From the NCBI GenBank assembly GCA_001465015.1, contig LNEO01000138.1:1-51825 (forward strand): 51,825 bases of DNA, given 5' to 3'. Below, one piece after another: positions 1-8,415 of this stretch (positions within the stretch are counted from its first letter, which is position 1; every line of letters begins with the position of its first letter). Under the pieces are notes generated by a model that was not told the origin of the DNA, did no database searches, and saw only the letters and a program-made list of their open reading frames with translations. Both the position numbers and the translations under genes were made by a program. Source of the stretch: Deltaproteobacteria bacterium Ga0077539. GTDB taxonomy: Bacteria; Myxococcota_A; Polyangia; Polyangiales; Ga0077539.

Positions 1-447
1 TTGCAACTCCCAATCGCCGTCTCAGCGGTGCAGTGTTCGGCGCCTCTGGGAGATCCGGGCATCTTCTGCGCTCGTGAGCAGGATGGGAATCACACCCCGC
101 ACGACGTCAGGCTCGCGCCGAGCGTCGCGCAGACCCTCGAGCTGGACCTGACGAATGGAGCGACTATCGCGAGGACCGTGCGGACCGTGGCGCTGCGCGT
201 TCGGTTGGGATCACGGTGGCAAAGGATGCGGTTTCGGCCGGCGGTGTTCGTGCTCGCAGCGGGCGAGCATCGCCGGGTGTCGGTGCGGTTCGACTTCGAG
301 CAGCGACTGCGGCTGGCCGTCGGACGGGGAACAACGGTGGAGCTGCGTCTCGATGGTGCAGCGGTCGAGCGCGTGAGCGCGACGCTCGCTGCGCCGGATC
401 GGTGCCTACGGTGTCGAGAGCCGAGGGATGCAGCGGGCGGACTGTGA
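1..447 (+). CDS. Hypothetical protein, 5'-truncated by window edge
   Basis: An open frame runs from the first base to a TGA at 445-447. The TTG at base 1 could be a start but there is no room to see a ribosome site, so the gene most likely begins outside the window. The visible 148 residues have no motif I recognise. The middle (about residues 40-130) alternates hydrophobic and charged residues in a way that looks like beta strands (for example RTVALRVRLG and GTTVELRLDG), and two Cys lie near the C-terminus (CLRC). It could be the C-terminal beta-rich domain of an exported protein. No function is assigned. Confidence 0.4.
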   Translation: MQLPIAVSAVQCSAPLGDPGIFCAREQDGNHTPHDVRLAPSVAQTLELDLTNGATIARTVRTVALRVRLGSRWQRMRFRPAVFVLAAGEHRRVSVRFDFEQRLRLAVGRGTTVELRLDGAAVERVSATLAAPDRCLRCREPRDAAGGL

Positions 448-951
448 GCGCGAAGGGGGACACTGATGCGTGGACAGCGCATCGCATCTCGTGGGTCGCG
501 AGATCGTGCGGGGCGGGGCCGATCGCTACGTCCAGCGAGGGGCACGCCGTGACTCACGAGCGCTATTCCTTCGAAATACCCCAAAAACCTCGGCCCCCAG
601 CGCGGGGGCATATCTGCCCTCTTTTGGGCATATCTGCCCTTCGAGGAGCCTGGCACCCCCAGCCGCGCGCCCGCGCTCGAGCTGTTGCCGTCGACGAAGA
701 AGATCTTCGACGCGGACTCGCACGGGATTTTCGCGACACACCGACTCCTCGATCGATGGGGCTGCTCGAAGTTCTGCGGTCGGTTCGCTGTGCGAGCTTG
801 GCTCGTCGCGAACACCAATACGTTCGCGACGCTCACTCGGGTTTCTCCGAACGAGAGTCGACTGGATGACTGTGCAACGGCCTCGTTGGCTCCCGGCCTT
901 CGCTGCGCTCCTTGGATTCTCACTTACAAAACTTCGGCACCGTTGAGGCGC
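448..951. other. Non-coding stretch of about 500 bp
   Basis: No convincing gene is seen between the truncated gene and the hydrolase end. Open frames here exist on both strands but are Arg/Ser-rich, cross gene boundaries and show no domain. The stretch holds the tandem dyad repeat at 606-640, an AGATCT-centred dyad near 688-711 with flanking CGTCGA/TCGACG arms, and an AT-richer segment around 835-945. It may contain remnants of a decayed gene or dispersed intergenic repeats. I cannot place a promoter with confidence. Confidence 0.5.
606..640. repeat. Tandem dyad repeat, 15-bp unit twice with 20-bp period
   Basis: The 15-mer GGGCATATCTGCCCT occurs at 606-620 and again at 626-640, so the two copies start exactly 20 bp apart with CTTTT between them. 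Each copy is an inverted repeat with GGGCA/TGCCC arms around TATC. The arrangement fits either a pair of operator half-sites on the same DNA face, two turns apart, or two copies of a short dispersed extragenic repeat. No other copy is seen elsewhere in this window. Confidence 0.6.
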
Positions 952-2541
952 TCACTCCCAGGCGTCCGTCGTCCCGAGCAGAGCGCGGTTGAAGTCGGGG
1001 CGTTGGATGCGAAAGTCGAGCGGCTCGACGCGAGAGACGCAGCCCTGATCGAGGGGCGCCGTCGGGTTCTCGATGAAGCTCATGATCAGGCGCATCCCGC
1101 AGGAGCGTCGCTCGCCCCGCTCGTCGACGAAGGGCGAGGAGACAAACGTCGTGTGCGTCGCGGAAGCAAACTCGACCCAGTGCTGATTCGCACCGCGAAA
1201 GCGCTCACGAAACGGCCTCGTTTTGCGCAAGAGCGTCGCCGGGTCGAGCCCGCCGTTGAGCATGAGCATCGGCGTGGTCGTGGTGGCCCACTGCTCGCTG
1301 AGCGGGTCGGTGTACGTCGGCCACCGTCCGAGATTGACTTGAAACAGCGCTGTCACGTCACGGGACGCGACCGCGTTCTCACGGATCGCCTCGAGCATCG
1401 CTGGCGTCGGCTCGGGGCGCTCGTTGAACTCGCTCAGCGCGATGTTGTGCGTCAGCACCCAGCCCCACCGTCGCAGCTCTTCGGGCGGCTCTTGCGGCGC
1501 AACGACGTGACCGAGCACCGTCCGAAGCGCGGCGGCGTCTCGAGGCTCGCAGCGATCTGCGCGGTAGATCAGCGCAGGCACGTAGACCCGGTTCGCCGCG
1601 TCCATCAAGAAGGACGCGAACAGCTTGCGCAACAGCACGTGCGTCGGCGCCTGCGGGACGGCCGCGGCCGCGCAGTGACCCATCCTCAATCGTCGAAACA
1701 CATCCTGGGCCTTGCCCCAGGGGTCGGGTCCCAGCTTCGATCGGCAGAAGGTGTCCGCGGCACACGCATTCAAGAAGTCTCGCGCGGCTTCGTTGGAGTC
1801 CTCGTCCTGGCGCAGAAGGCTCAGCCCGGGAGACGCGATCGAGTCGAGCACGACGCCGTTGGCCAGCGTCGGATAGAGCTGCAAGAAGCGGTGCGCGAGG
1901 TAGGTTCCATAGGAGATTCCCAGGACGAACACGGGTTGATCGGGCCTGCGCGTCGCCTGGATCCCGAGGCCTACGTCGTTGGCCGCGTTGGTCGTCGAGA
2001 AGTGCCGCAGTCGATCGCCCCACCGTGCGCGCGCCGTCGCGAGGCACGCAGGCCACTCTTCCGCGGTGATCTCGAGGCCGCCCGGGCTCGTGGCCGCTTC
2101 TTGCTCGGGACACTCGATCCGCGTCGATCGACCCGTCCCACGGTGATCAGGGAAGTAGAAGTCCACGTCCGGAAACCGCGTTCCGATCGCCTCCGAGAGC
2201 CCCTCGAACACGAGCCCCGACGCGCCCGGACCGCCTTGCAGCATCCACAACGCTCGCAGACCCCGCCCGCCCGCCGGTCGATAGCGCTTCACGAAGTACT
2301 CGATCGTCTCGCCGTTCGGCTGCTGCGCGTCGAGCGGAACCCGCAGCGTCGCGCACTCCCCGTCCGGCGCCCCCGCCGTCTCGAGCGCGCACGGCGTCCA
2401 CTGAACGGTCGGCAACGGAGCCGCCGCCTCTCCCGCGTCCGCCGAGCCGTCGCCGCCGTCTCCTGGGGTCCCGAGACCATTTGCGCAGTGCATGCTCGCG
2501 CCGAGCGTGACCGCCATCACCGTTCGAATGAGCGTCTTCAT
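952..2541 (-). CDS. Exported alpha/beta hydrolase, S33/TAP-like family
   Basis: A 529-residue protein with an N-terminal signal sequence followed by a Gly/Asp/Ala-rich linker (about residues 20-42), typical of exported proteins in this window. A Cys at 19 could be lipidated, but the preceding His is not a normal lipobox. The family signature is clear: LQGGPGASG (101-109, oxyanion region), HRGTGRST (133-140) and the nucleophile elbow GISYGT (208-213, Ser210). The acid is probably the Asp in NGGLDP and the base the His in SATHTT, both in the C-terminal third. This is the architecture of secreted tripeptidyl aminopeptidase/proline iminopeptidase-like hydrolases. The real substrate is unknown. 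It lies 47 bp downstream of the STAND regulator gene on the same strand and may be its last co-transcribed partner. Confidence 0.85.
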   Translation of the reverse strand: MKTLIRTVMAVTLGASMHCANGLGTPGDGGDGSADAGEAAAPLPTVQWTPCALETAGAPDGECATLRVPLDAQQPNGETIEYFVKRYRPAGGRGLRALWMLQGGPGASGLVFEGLSEAIGTRFPDVDFYFPDHRGTGRSTRIECPEQEAATSPGGLEITAEEWPACLATARARWGDRLRHFSTTNAANDVGLGIQATRRPDQPVFVLGISYGTYLAHRFLQLYPTLANGVVLDSIASPGLSLLRQDEDSNEAARDFLNACAADTFCRSKLGPDPWGKAQDVFRRLRMGHCAAAAVPQAPTHVLLRKLFASFLMDAANRVYVPALIYRADRCEPRDAAALRTVLGHVVAPQEPPEELRRWGWVLTHNIALSEFNERPEPTPAMLEAIRENAVASRDVTALFQVNLGRWPTYTDPLSEQWATTTTPMLMLNGGLDPATLLRKTRPFRERFRGANQHWVEFASATHTTFVSSPFVDERGERRSCGMRLIMSFIENPTAPLDQGCVSRVEPLDFRIQRPDFNRALLGTTDAWE

Positions 2542-2588
2542 GAGCTTTGGTCGTAGCCGCCCGACGCATCACTGAAACCTCACATCAC

Positions 2589-4916
2589 CTAACGTTCGAT
2601 CCAACGCACGTTCGCCCGCGGATCGAGCGAGTAGCCCTCGTCCGACGTCTGGAGCAGCGCTTCGAGTCCCAGCGCTCGGAGCCGCGAGATGGCCATGTAC
2701 ACCCGCGCCGCCGCAGACTCGGCGAGCATCTTCTCTCCGGGCCAACCCGCGGCGCGCACCGCGGACGCGTCCAGCGCTCGTCCTCCCTCGTCGAGCCTCG
2801 CGCGCACCAGCGCGACGAGGATCTTGCGCAACGGACCGCGCTTGGACAAATCGAGCTTCGACCCGCCGACCTCGAGCGCTCGTCCGTCGCGAGACAGCGA
2901 CAGAGCAATCGCCGGCGCGCCGCTGTCTCTGCGCTCTTCGGCGCGCAGCTCCGCGAGCTTGCGCGACCACGTTCGATCGTCGCACAGCCGCACCGTCGCT
3001 TCGAGCGCCGCCAACCGTTGGCGATACAGCGCGTCGTCTCTGCCGCCTGCGCGCCGCTGCGCGATGCGCGCCAACGTCAGGCGCGCCTCGAGCTCGCCGC
3101 TGAGATCGCTGAGCGCGATCGCCTCGTCGAGCGCCGCTGGCAACAGCGCCTCGCTCGCCTCGAGATCGTCGAGCTGAAAGCGATACTTCGCGTCGAACAC
3201 CGCCACGCGCCCCAGCAGAAATCGATCGCCCGCGATCGCTAGCGACTCTCGCGCGAGCGCGTTGCGCGAGAGGGCTTCGTGCACCGCTCCGCGAGCGGCC
3301 TCGGCGAGACCGTAGTTCGCGTGAACGATTCCCAGGAGGCGAGGGGCCCTTACGACCTCGGCCGACGCGAGCGCCCGCGTGTAGTGCGCGACCGCTCGCT
3401 CTTGGTCGCCGCGATAGAACTCGACGGCGCCGAGCGCCTGCTCTGCGGCCGCGATCAAGCGATGACTGCGCAGCCTCGTAGCCTCGTCGAGCGCCGCTTC
3501 TCCCAGCGCTCGCGCCTCGTCGAACGCTTCGAGCGGCCCGAGCACGAAACACAGATTCGCCTGAGAAAACACAGCGCGCGCAGCGTCTCCGCTCGCGACC
3601 GCCGCGTCGAGCGCCCAGCGAAACGGCGCGACCGACTCGCGCAGTCGTCCGTGCAGCGCGAGCGCGCGTCCCTTCGCGATCGCGAGATCGATCGCCAGAC
3701 CGATCGCGATGGGAGTCGATTCGGACGAGGCCAGAGCCTCGATCATCGCCGATGTCTTCTCGATGACCTCCTGGTGAGCCTCGTAGAGCCCGCGCACGAC
3801 CAGCACGACGTCGAGACGCAGCGCGACCTTCGCGGCGAGCTCTGCGCGTGCGCTGTCGATGGCCTTGGTGTCCGTCGCCCAACGCCAGGCGGCGTCGAGG
3901 TCGGCGTGGTCTTTCGCGAGGGCGTTCCACACGGCGGGGTCGTCGCCTCGAGGAGCGCTGTCGCGACCGAAATACGCGCAGTGCCGCTCGCGAACGTCCT
4001 CTCCTGCGCGCCGCGCCGCGAACTCTCGAATCGAATCCAACATCGAGAACCGCGATCGATCGGCGTCCACCCTCGCGACCACGAGCGACGCTCGAACGAG
4101 CTGCTCGAGCACCGCGAGCGCGGCGCTCGAGTCACGATCGATCATCGCCGTCGCAGCGTCCGCGTCGAAGCTGGACCGAAGCGCGCTCAGCGCCACGAGC
4201 GCGCGTTGCGCCTCGATGTCCAGCGCGTCGAACGCCGCCGCGATCGATCGCTCGAGCCCGTCGAGCACGAGCCTTCCGTCCGAGAGCGCCTCGAGCACCG
4301 GCGACGGTCCGATCGCCGCGACCTTGGCGGCGAGCAGCTCGATCGCCAACGGGAGTCGATCGACGCTCGCGGTGATCGCCGCGCTCGTCTCGCGCGACAG
4401 CGCGAGGGACGAGAGCCGAGCGACCCGCGCCTCGAGCAGCCTCGCTGCGTCCTCCGAAGAGAGCGGGGCGACGTCGAGCACCAGGTCGGCCCCCACCGAG
4501 AGCCAGCGCGTCGAGCAGAGCAAGACGCACATCGATTCAACCGCGTCGACGAGGTCCTCGACGAGCCCGGCGACCGCGTCATCGACGTCGTCGATCACGA
4601 GGACGTGCGGCGCAGACTCGACGGTGCGGACGACGCGCTCGAACACGACGTTTGCGTCGCTCGAACGCAGGTCGAGCCCGAGCGCCGACGAGAGCGCGGA
4701 CAGCGCCGACGCGCGGTCGCGCGCGTGCGAGAGAGACAGCTCGATCACGGGCCGAGCCGCCGCGCCGCCGCGCCGCACGGCCTCGGCGAAGGCGCGCGCG
4801 AGCGAGGATTTTCCCACGCCGGGCGGCCCTCGCAGGACGAGCGTGCGCGCGCCCTTCGAGAGCGCTGTCACGAGCGACGAAAGCTCGCGCTCGCGGCCGA
4901 CGAAGACCGCGCTCAC
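2589..4916 (-). CDS. STAND/NB-ARC-like ATPase with C-terminal winged-helix-like domain
   Basis: The GTG start at 4916 overlaps the stop of the upstream crotonase gene as GTGA, which fixes the start. Reading further upstream would run antisense-like through the crotonase gene and has no protein character. The 775-residue product begins with FVGRERE, a Walker A GPPGVGKSS (30-38), a Walker B VLVIDDVD (105-112) and a later LLCSTRW sensor-like segment. These are typical of AfsR/MalT-type signal-transducing ATPases. The middle is long, helical and Ala-rich, compatible with TPR-like repeats. The last about 90 residues (from roughly 685) resemble a winged-helix DNA-binding module with helix AARVYMAISRLRALGLEALL and wing EGYSLDP. 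Family knowledge suggests a ligand-gated transcription regulator. The C-terminal position of the DNA-binding module is like MalT rather than SARP. Target and ligand are unknown. Confidence 0.75.
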   Translation of the reverse strand: MSAVFVGRERELSSLVTALSKGARTLVLRGPPGVGKSSLARAFAEAVRRGGAAARPVIELSLSHARDRASALSALSSALGLDLRSSDANVVFERVVRTVESAPHVLVIDDVDDAVAGLVEDLVDAVESMCVLLCSTRWLSVGADLVLDVAPLSSEDAARLLEARVARLSSLALSRETSAAITASVDRLPLAIELLAAKVAAIGPSPVLEALSDGRLVLDGLERSIAAAFDALDIEAQRALVALSALRSSFDADAATAMIDRDSSAALAVLEQLVRASLVVARVDADRSRFSMLDSIREFAARRAGEDVRERHCAYFGRDSAPRGDDPAVWNALAKDHADLDAAWRWATDTKAIDSARAELAAKVALRLDVVLVVRGLYEAHQEVIEKTSAMIEALASSESTPIAIGLAIDLAIAKGRALALHGRLRESVAPFRWALDAAVASGDAARAVFSQANLCFVLGPLEAFDEARALGEAALDEATRLRSHRLIAAAEQALGAVEFYRGDQERAVAHYTRALASAEVVRAPRLLGIVHANYGLAEAARGAVHEALSRNALARESLAIAGDRFLLGRVAVFDAKYRFQLDDLEASEALLPAALDEAIALSDLSGELEARLTLARIAQRRAGGRDDALYRQRLAALEATVRLCDDRTWSRKLAELRAEERRDSGAPAIALSLSRDGRALEVGGSKLDLSKRGPLRKILVALVRARLDEGGRALDASAVRAAGWPGEKMLAESAAARVYMAISRLRALGLEALLQTSDEGYSLDPRANVRWIER

Positions 4917-5689
4917 TCTCCCTTGAACGCCGCAGGCCGCTTCTCGAAGAAGGCCATGATCCCCTCCATGCAGTCCTGCGAGCGCAGGCACTCGAGCTGG
5001 CTCTGTCCTTCGTCCGCTTGCCCCTGCGCCCAGGGCTTGCTCATCGACTCGCGCATCAAGCGCTTGATGCGCTGAAACGCCAGCGGAGGCCCCGCCGCGA
5101 GTCGCTCGGCCAACGCATCGACCTCTCGCTCGAGCGCGTCGATCGAGACGACCTTCGTCACGAGCCCGAGCTCGAGCGCGGACTTCGCGTCGAGCCGCTC
5201 GGCGAGCAAGCACACTTCGAGCGCCTTCGAGAGGCCGATCAGGCGCGGCAGGAGCCACGTTCCGCCGCCGTCTGGGATGAGCCCGATGCGCGAGAACGAG
5301 TGCTGAAAAAACGCTCGTTCGGAGGCGATTCGCAGGTCCGACGCGAGCGCCAGGTCGCAGCCGAAACCTGCAGCGGGGCCGTCGATCGCCGCCACGACGA
5401 TCGCGGGGCTGCGGACGATGGCGTCCGCGAGGCGCTGAAACCCGGCGAGGTGCTCTTCGGCGTTGGCCAAGAGCTGCGGGCCCATCTCGATCGCTACGCG
5501 CAGGTCGAGGCCCGAGCAGAACGCGCCGTTCTTTCCTCCGAGGACGATGACGCGCTTGTCGCGAGCGAGGTGGATGGCGTCGGTGATGTTCTCGGCGAGC
5601 GCGGGCGTGAGGCCGTTCTTGCAGTCGGGGCGGTCCAGCGTGATGCGCCGGATCGCGCCTTTGTCCTCGACGTGAAATCCTTCTTTCAT
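4913..5689 (-). CDS. Enoyl-CoA hydratase/isomerase (crotonase), PaaG-like
   Basis: A 258-residue crotonase-fold protein of normal length. The oxyanion-hole segments are FCSGLDL (58-64) and GPAAGFG (104-110). The active-site region IGLIPDGGGTWLLPR carries Asp140 at the place where PaaG-type isomerases have their single catalytic Asp. The usual hydratase Glu pair is not evident. By family knowledge this fits 1,2-epoxyphenylacetyl-CoA isomerase or a related acyl-CoA isomerase. No other phenylacetate pathway gene is in the window, so the substrate is open. The start has a ribosome site AGAGGA about 9 nt upstream. The gene sits 14 bp after the AI-2E-family gene and overlaps the STAND gene by 4 nt, so it is probably translationally coupled to a regulator. 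Confidence 0.88.
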   Translation of the reverse strand: MKEGFHVEDKGAIRRITLDRPDCKNGLTPALAENITDAIHLARDKRVIVLGGKNGAFCSGLDLRVAIEMGPQLLANAEEHLAGFQRLADAIVRSPAIVVAAIDGPAAGFGCDLALASDLRIASERAFFQHSFSRIGLIPDGGGTWLLPRLIGLSKALEVCLLAERLDAKSALELGLVTKVVSIDALEREVDALAERLAAGPPLAFQRIKRLMRESMSKPWAQGQADEGQSQLECLRSQDCMEGIMAFFEKRPAAFKGE

Positions 5690-5703
5690 CGCAGCAAATC
5701 CTC

Positions 5704-7110
5704 TTATTTTTCTACGGGTTCGATAGGCGCGGGCGGCAGCGGCGGACGATACGCGAGCGGGGACGGATCAAACTCTGCCGCGAGGTCCGCATAGAGATCC
5801 GACGGAACGTCAGTGATGGGCACCGAGGCGATCGCCAGGTTGCCTCCGTCGAGAAAGAAATTGCTCCGCTTGTAGAGGTCGACCACGTGGCGCACGAGCA
5901 CGCCGACGACGCTCGCCGCGGGGATCGCGAAGAACACTCCCGCGACGCCAGCGATCGCTCCGCCGGCGACCATCGCGAGGATCACCGTCGCCGGCGCGAG
6001 GCGCGTGCGGTTTCCCACGACGCGCGGCGTGATGAGCATCAAGTCGAGGATGTGCACAAGGCTCATGACGCCGGTCACCGCGAGGAGATTGGCCGGCCCC
6101 TGACCGCTGAGCGCCGTCATCAACAGCGCCAGCCCCAGCGCGATGAAGAACCCCAGATACGGGACGAACGAAATGAGCCCAGAGAACAAGCCGATCGCCC
6201 AACCCGCGGGCACTCCCAGAGAGCCGAGCCCGATCGAGTAAAGAGCGCCCAGCGCCGCCATCACCAGCAGTTGACCAGACACGAAGTGCCGCAGCGTCTC
6301 GTCGATCTCTTTCACCAGCACGCCGACGCGCGGCCTCGCGCGGTGCGGCAGAAGATCGAACGCTCGCTCGAGGATCGAGTCGTAGTCCGCGCTGAAATAA
6401 AACGCGAGCGCGAGCACGATCACTGCCGTGAAGAGCGCTTGAATCAACACGACGCCGAAGTTGAGCCCCGAGGTCGCGACGTCCGGCAGCGCCGTGCCGA
6501 GGTTGTTGAGCCGCAAGCCGAGCTGACTCATCACCTGATCGGTGCGCGCAGGGAGATTGATGTGCAGCGTCCGTTCGAGATACGGAAACCAGACCGTCTG
6601 CACGTGCTGCTGATAGCGCGGCAACGACTGGATCACCGACTGCACTTGCCGCAACAGCTCGGGGATCAACAGCGCAAACGATCCGACGACCGTCGCCGTG
6701 CCTCCCACCAGCACGAACATGATCGCGAGCGGCTTGGGAACGCCGATCTTGCGAAGCCGCCTCACCGCGGGCGTGCACACGTACGCGAGCGCGAAGGCCG
6801 CGATCGCGAGCGCGATGGCCGCCCTGAGAAAATACAGCACAGACAGCGCGGCGATGCCCCCGCCGATGGTCATCAGCCACGGCGCGAGGGTGCGCTTCGG
6901 CGGGATCTGAATGATCGTCGGCGCCATCGAGCCGGTCGCGGGGATGTTTGCTCCGGGCAATCGTCGAAAGGACGGGATCCCCGCGGCGGCCTGCGCGCTC
7001 GCCTGCGCGGCAGACGTCGCGTTGGATGGGGAGCTCGTCGCGCCCACCATGGGCGCGGGCGCGGGCGCGGGAGGCTCGGACTCCCGCGGTGCTTCGGACG
7101 TGTCAGCCAC
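5704..7110 (-). CDS. AI-2E family (PerM/UPF0118) membrane transporter
   Basis: A 468-residue integral membrane protein. It opens with about 70 residues of low-complexity Ala/Pro/Ser-rich cytoplasmic sequence. This is followed by hydrophobic helices at roughly 75-95, 97-112 and 128-150, a soluble amphipathic region around 155-230, and then further helices to about residue 425. The hallmark segment of the family is present: DETLRHFVSGQLLVMAALG followed by a Gly-rich helix pair with SFVPYLGFF. Family members are proposed to export autoinducer-2 or act as Na+/H+ antiporters. The substrate here cannot be told from sequence. It is the first gene of a leftward cluster with the crotonase 14 bp downstream. 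The N-terminal extension is longer than in most homologues I know. Confidence 0.85.
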   Translation of the reverse strand: MADTSEAPRESEPPAPAPAPMVGATSSPSNATSAAQASAQAAAGIPSFRRLPGANIPATGSMAPTIIQIPPKRTLAPWLMTIGGGIAALSVLYFLRAAIALAIAAFALAYVCTPAVRRLRKIGVPKPLAIMFVLVGGTATVVGSFALLIPELLRQVQSVIQSLPRYQQHVQTVWFPYLERTLHINLPARTDQVMSQLGLRLNNLGTALPDVATSGLNFGVVLIQALFTAVIVLALAFYFSADYDSILERAFDLLPHRARPRVGVLVKEIDETLRHFVSGQLLVMAALGALYSIGLGSLGVPAGWAIGLFSGLISFVPYLGFFIALGLALLMTALSGQGPANLLAVTGVMSLVHILDLMLITPRVVGNRTRLAPATVILAMVAGGAIAGVAGVFFAIPAASVVGVLVRHVVDLYKRSNFFLDGGNLAIASVPITDVPSDLYADLAAEFDPSPLAYRPPLPPAPIEPVEK

Positions 7111-7185
7111 GGCTGAACCTTAGCGCGACTCGGGTCGCCGTCTTCGATGCAATCCGCGCCCCACCCGAAGTACTCTCTCTCTCCC

Positions 7186-7788
7186 GTGACCCGATCGCAC
7201 TGCCGTTCAATCGTTTGCGCGTTCGCGCTTTCTTTGGCGTTCGTTGGCTGCACCCCGTCTGGTGGCTCGTCGAGCAATCAGGGCTCTTCTGGCTCGTCGA
7301 CGGACGTCGACGCGCAGGTGAGCGCGCAGCCCGAACCAACGCCGCCGCCTTCGGAAGACGCCGCCGCGCCGGTCGCTGCCAGCGAGGACGCCGCGGTCGC
7401 CGCGAGCGCAGCGGACGCTGCTCCCGCGATTCAGTGGGCCGGCGTGAGGACCTTCGCGCTGCGCCCAGGAGCACGCGTGGCTCGAGGGACGCAGGCCGCC
7501 CACGGGAGCACTGCGTGGGTCGTCGCGCTCGCGGTCGCGTCCGGAGCTTCACCAGAGCTTCAGGCGCTCTTCACGCAGCTGACCCAACAGCGGTACGCCG
7601 CGACGGTGGGCGAGGTGAACTGTATGGAGAGCGTCGGGGATGCGGCTCCGAGCGGTGTTCCCAACGGACCCGAGGCGCAAATGGTGACGGTGAGCTTTCG
7701 CAACGAGCGAGACGCCCGCGCTTTCGCCGCGGCGCTCACCGAGTCCGCCGCGTGGGTCGGCCGCGCGCGAGTTCGCTGCGCAGACTGA
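7186..7788 (+). CDS. Hypothetical lipoprotein
   Basis: I chose the GTG at 7186 because it places a short basic n-region (TRSHCR) before a hydrophobic core and the lipobox FVGC. An ATG at 7147 in frame would add 13 residues without signal character. After the Cys there is a Ser/Gly/Ala/Pro-rich linker to about residue 80. A compact C-terminal domain (about 90-200) of mixed alpha/beta appearance follows, with Cys in EVNCMES and ARVRCAD that could form a disulfide. I do not recognise the family. The gene is divergent from the AI-2E gene with a 75-bp gap and convergent with the next lipoprotein gene. Confidence 0.65.
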   Translation: MTRSHCRSIVCAFALSLAFVGCTPSGGSSSNQGSSGSSTDVDAQVSAQPEPTPPPSEDAAAPVAASEDAAVAASAADAAPAIQWAGVRTFALRPGARVARGTQAAHGSTAWVVALAVASGASPELQALFTQLTQQRYAATVGEVNCMESVGDAAPSGVPNGPEAQMVTVSFRNERDARAFAAALTESAAWVGRARVRCAD

Positions 7789-7795
7789 GAGACCC

Positions 7796-8374
7796 CTACC
7801 CGCGGTCGACGCCGAGCACCTTGGGCGCGTCGGTGGTCGTGCGGCCGGGCGCGAACGTGACGATCACGGGGACGCCCGGCGCGCAGCGAAAACGCAGCGC
7901 GAACAGCGACGGAAGCGCTCGATTGACCTCCGCGTGCCGCAGTTGAAGCGAGGCCGGCCACGCGGCGTCTGCCGCAGCCAGCGGCGTAAACCTCGCGGGG
8001 ACCGGCGCGGTGCCGATCCGTGCGCAGCGCCCACCGCCGAGCAGCGCCCGCGCAGGAGCGAGCGACTCGTGGGGGTCGTGCTCCATTCGTTGAAGCTCGT
8101 CCCAGGTGCGCGAGAAGAGCGTCGGGGTGAGCGTCTCGTTGTGCCCCTCGTGCCCGTGGGCGGCATAGCGAATCGCCTCGATGGTCGAGCGCATGAACGC
8201 CACCTCGGCCACGAAGCGCGCGTCGGTGTACTGCGCCAGCGATCGATCGCGCGTGGCGAGCGAACGCCGCACGAGCTCGAGTGACAGCTCGGGGCCTGGC
8301 GGGGCAGGGCGCTCGCAGCTCGCCGCAAAGCCAGAGAGCGTCAGCGCGACAGCGCCGCACAACGCGCGGAACAT
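7796..8374 (-). CDS. Hypothetical lipoprotein or secreted protein, 192 aa
   Basis: The start at 8374 gives a protein with a textbook signal sequence (MFRALCGAVALTLSGFAASC) ending in the lipobox FAASC. The frame is open further upstream to 9289, but that part lies antisense to codons of the PHP-domain gene and is Arg-rich, so it is rejected. The mature part has two conserved-looking blocks, one with HGHEGHNE and a WDELQRMEHD helix, and one with RFRCAPGVPV. Cys residues at 117 and 164 may pair. The function is unknown. The gene lies 41 bp downstream of the PHP-domain lipoprotein gene on the same strand, so the two are probably co-transcribed. Confidence 0.65.
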   Translation of the reverse strand: MFRALCGAVALTLSGFAASCERPAPPGPELSLELVRRSLATRDRSLAQYTDARFVAEVAFMRSTIEAIRYAAHGHEGHNETLTPTLFSRTWDELQRMEHDPHESLAPARALLGGGRCARIGTAPVPARFTPLAAADAAWPASLQLRHAEVNRALPSLFALRFRCAPGVPVIVTFAPGRTTTDAPKVLGVDRG

Positions 8375-8415
8375 CCTGCGAATTGCCGCTCGTCTTGAAT
8401 CGATGGGACGATCTT

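Noticed and set aside
90..923. 277-residue frame on the - strand through the non-coding stretch
   Set aside because: It overlaps the truncated gene antisense, is Ser/Arg-rich and reads straight through the tandem dyad repeat. There is no leader or fold character.
685..2556. 623-residue open frame on the + strand, antisense to the hydrolase
   Set aside because: It lies exactly opposite a clear S33-type hydrolase, is Arg/His-rich and has no domain. Long antisense frames are expected at this GC content.
3279..5075. 598-residue + frame opposite the STAND gene
   Set aside because: It has Arg/Glu/Asp-rich composition typical of antisense reading of Ala/Leu/Ser codons. No domain is seen.
4917..5258. 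N-terminal extension of the STAND protein
   Set aside because: It overlaps the crotonase gene on the same strand in another frame and is Ala/Arg filler. The GTGA overlap at 4913-4916 gives a natural start.
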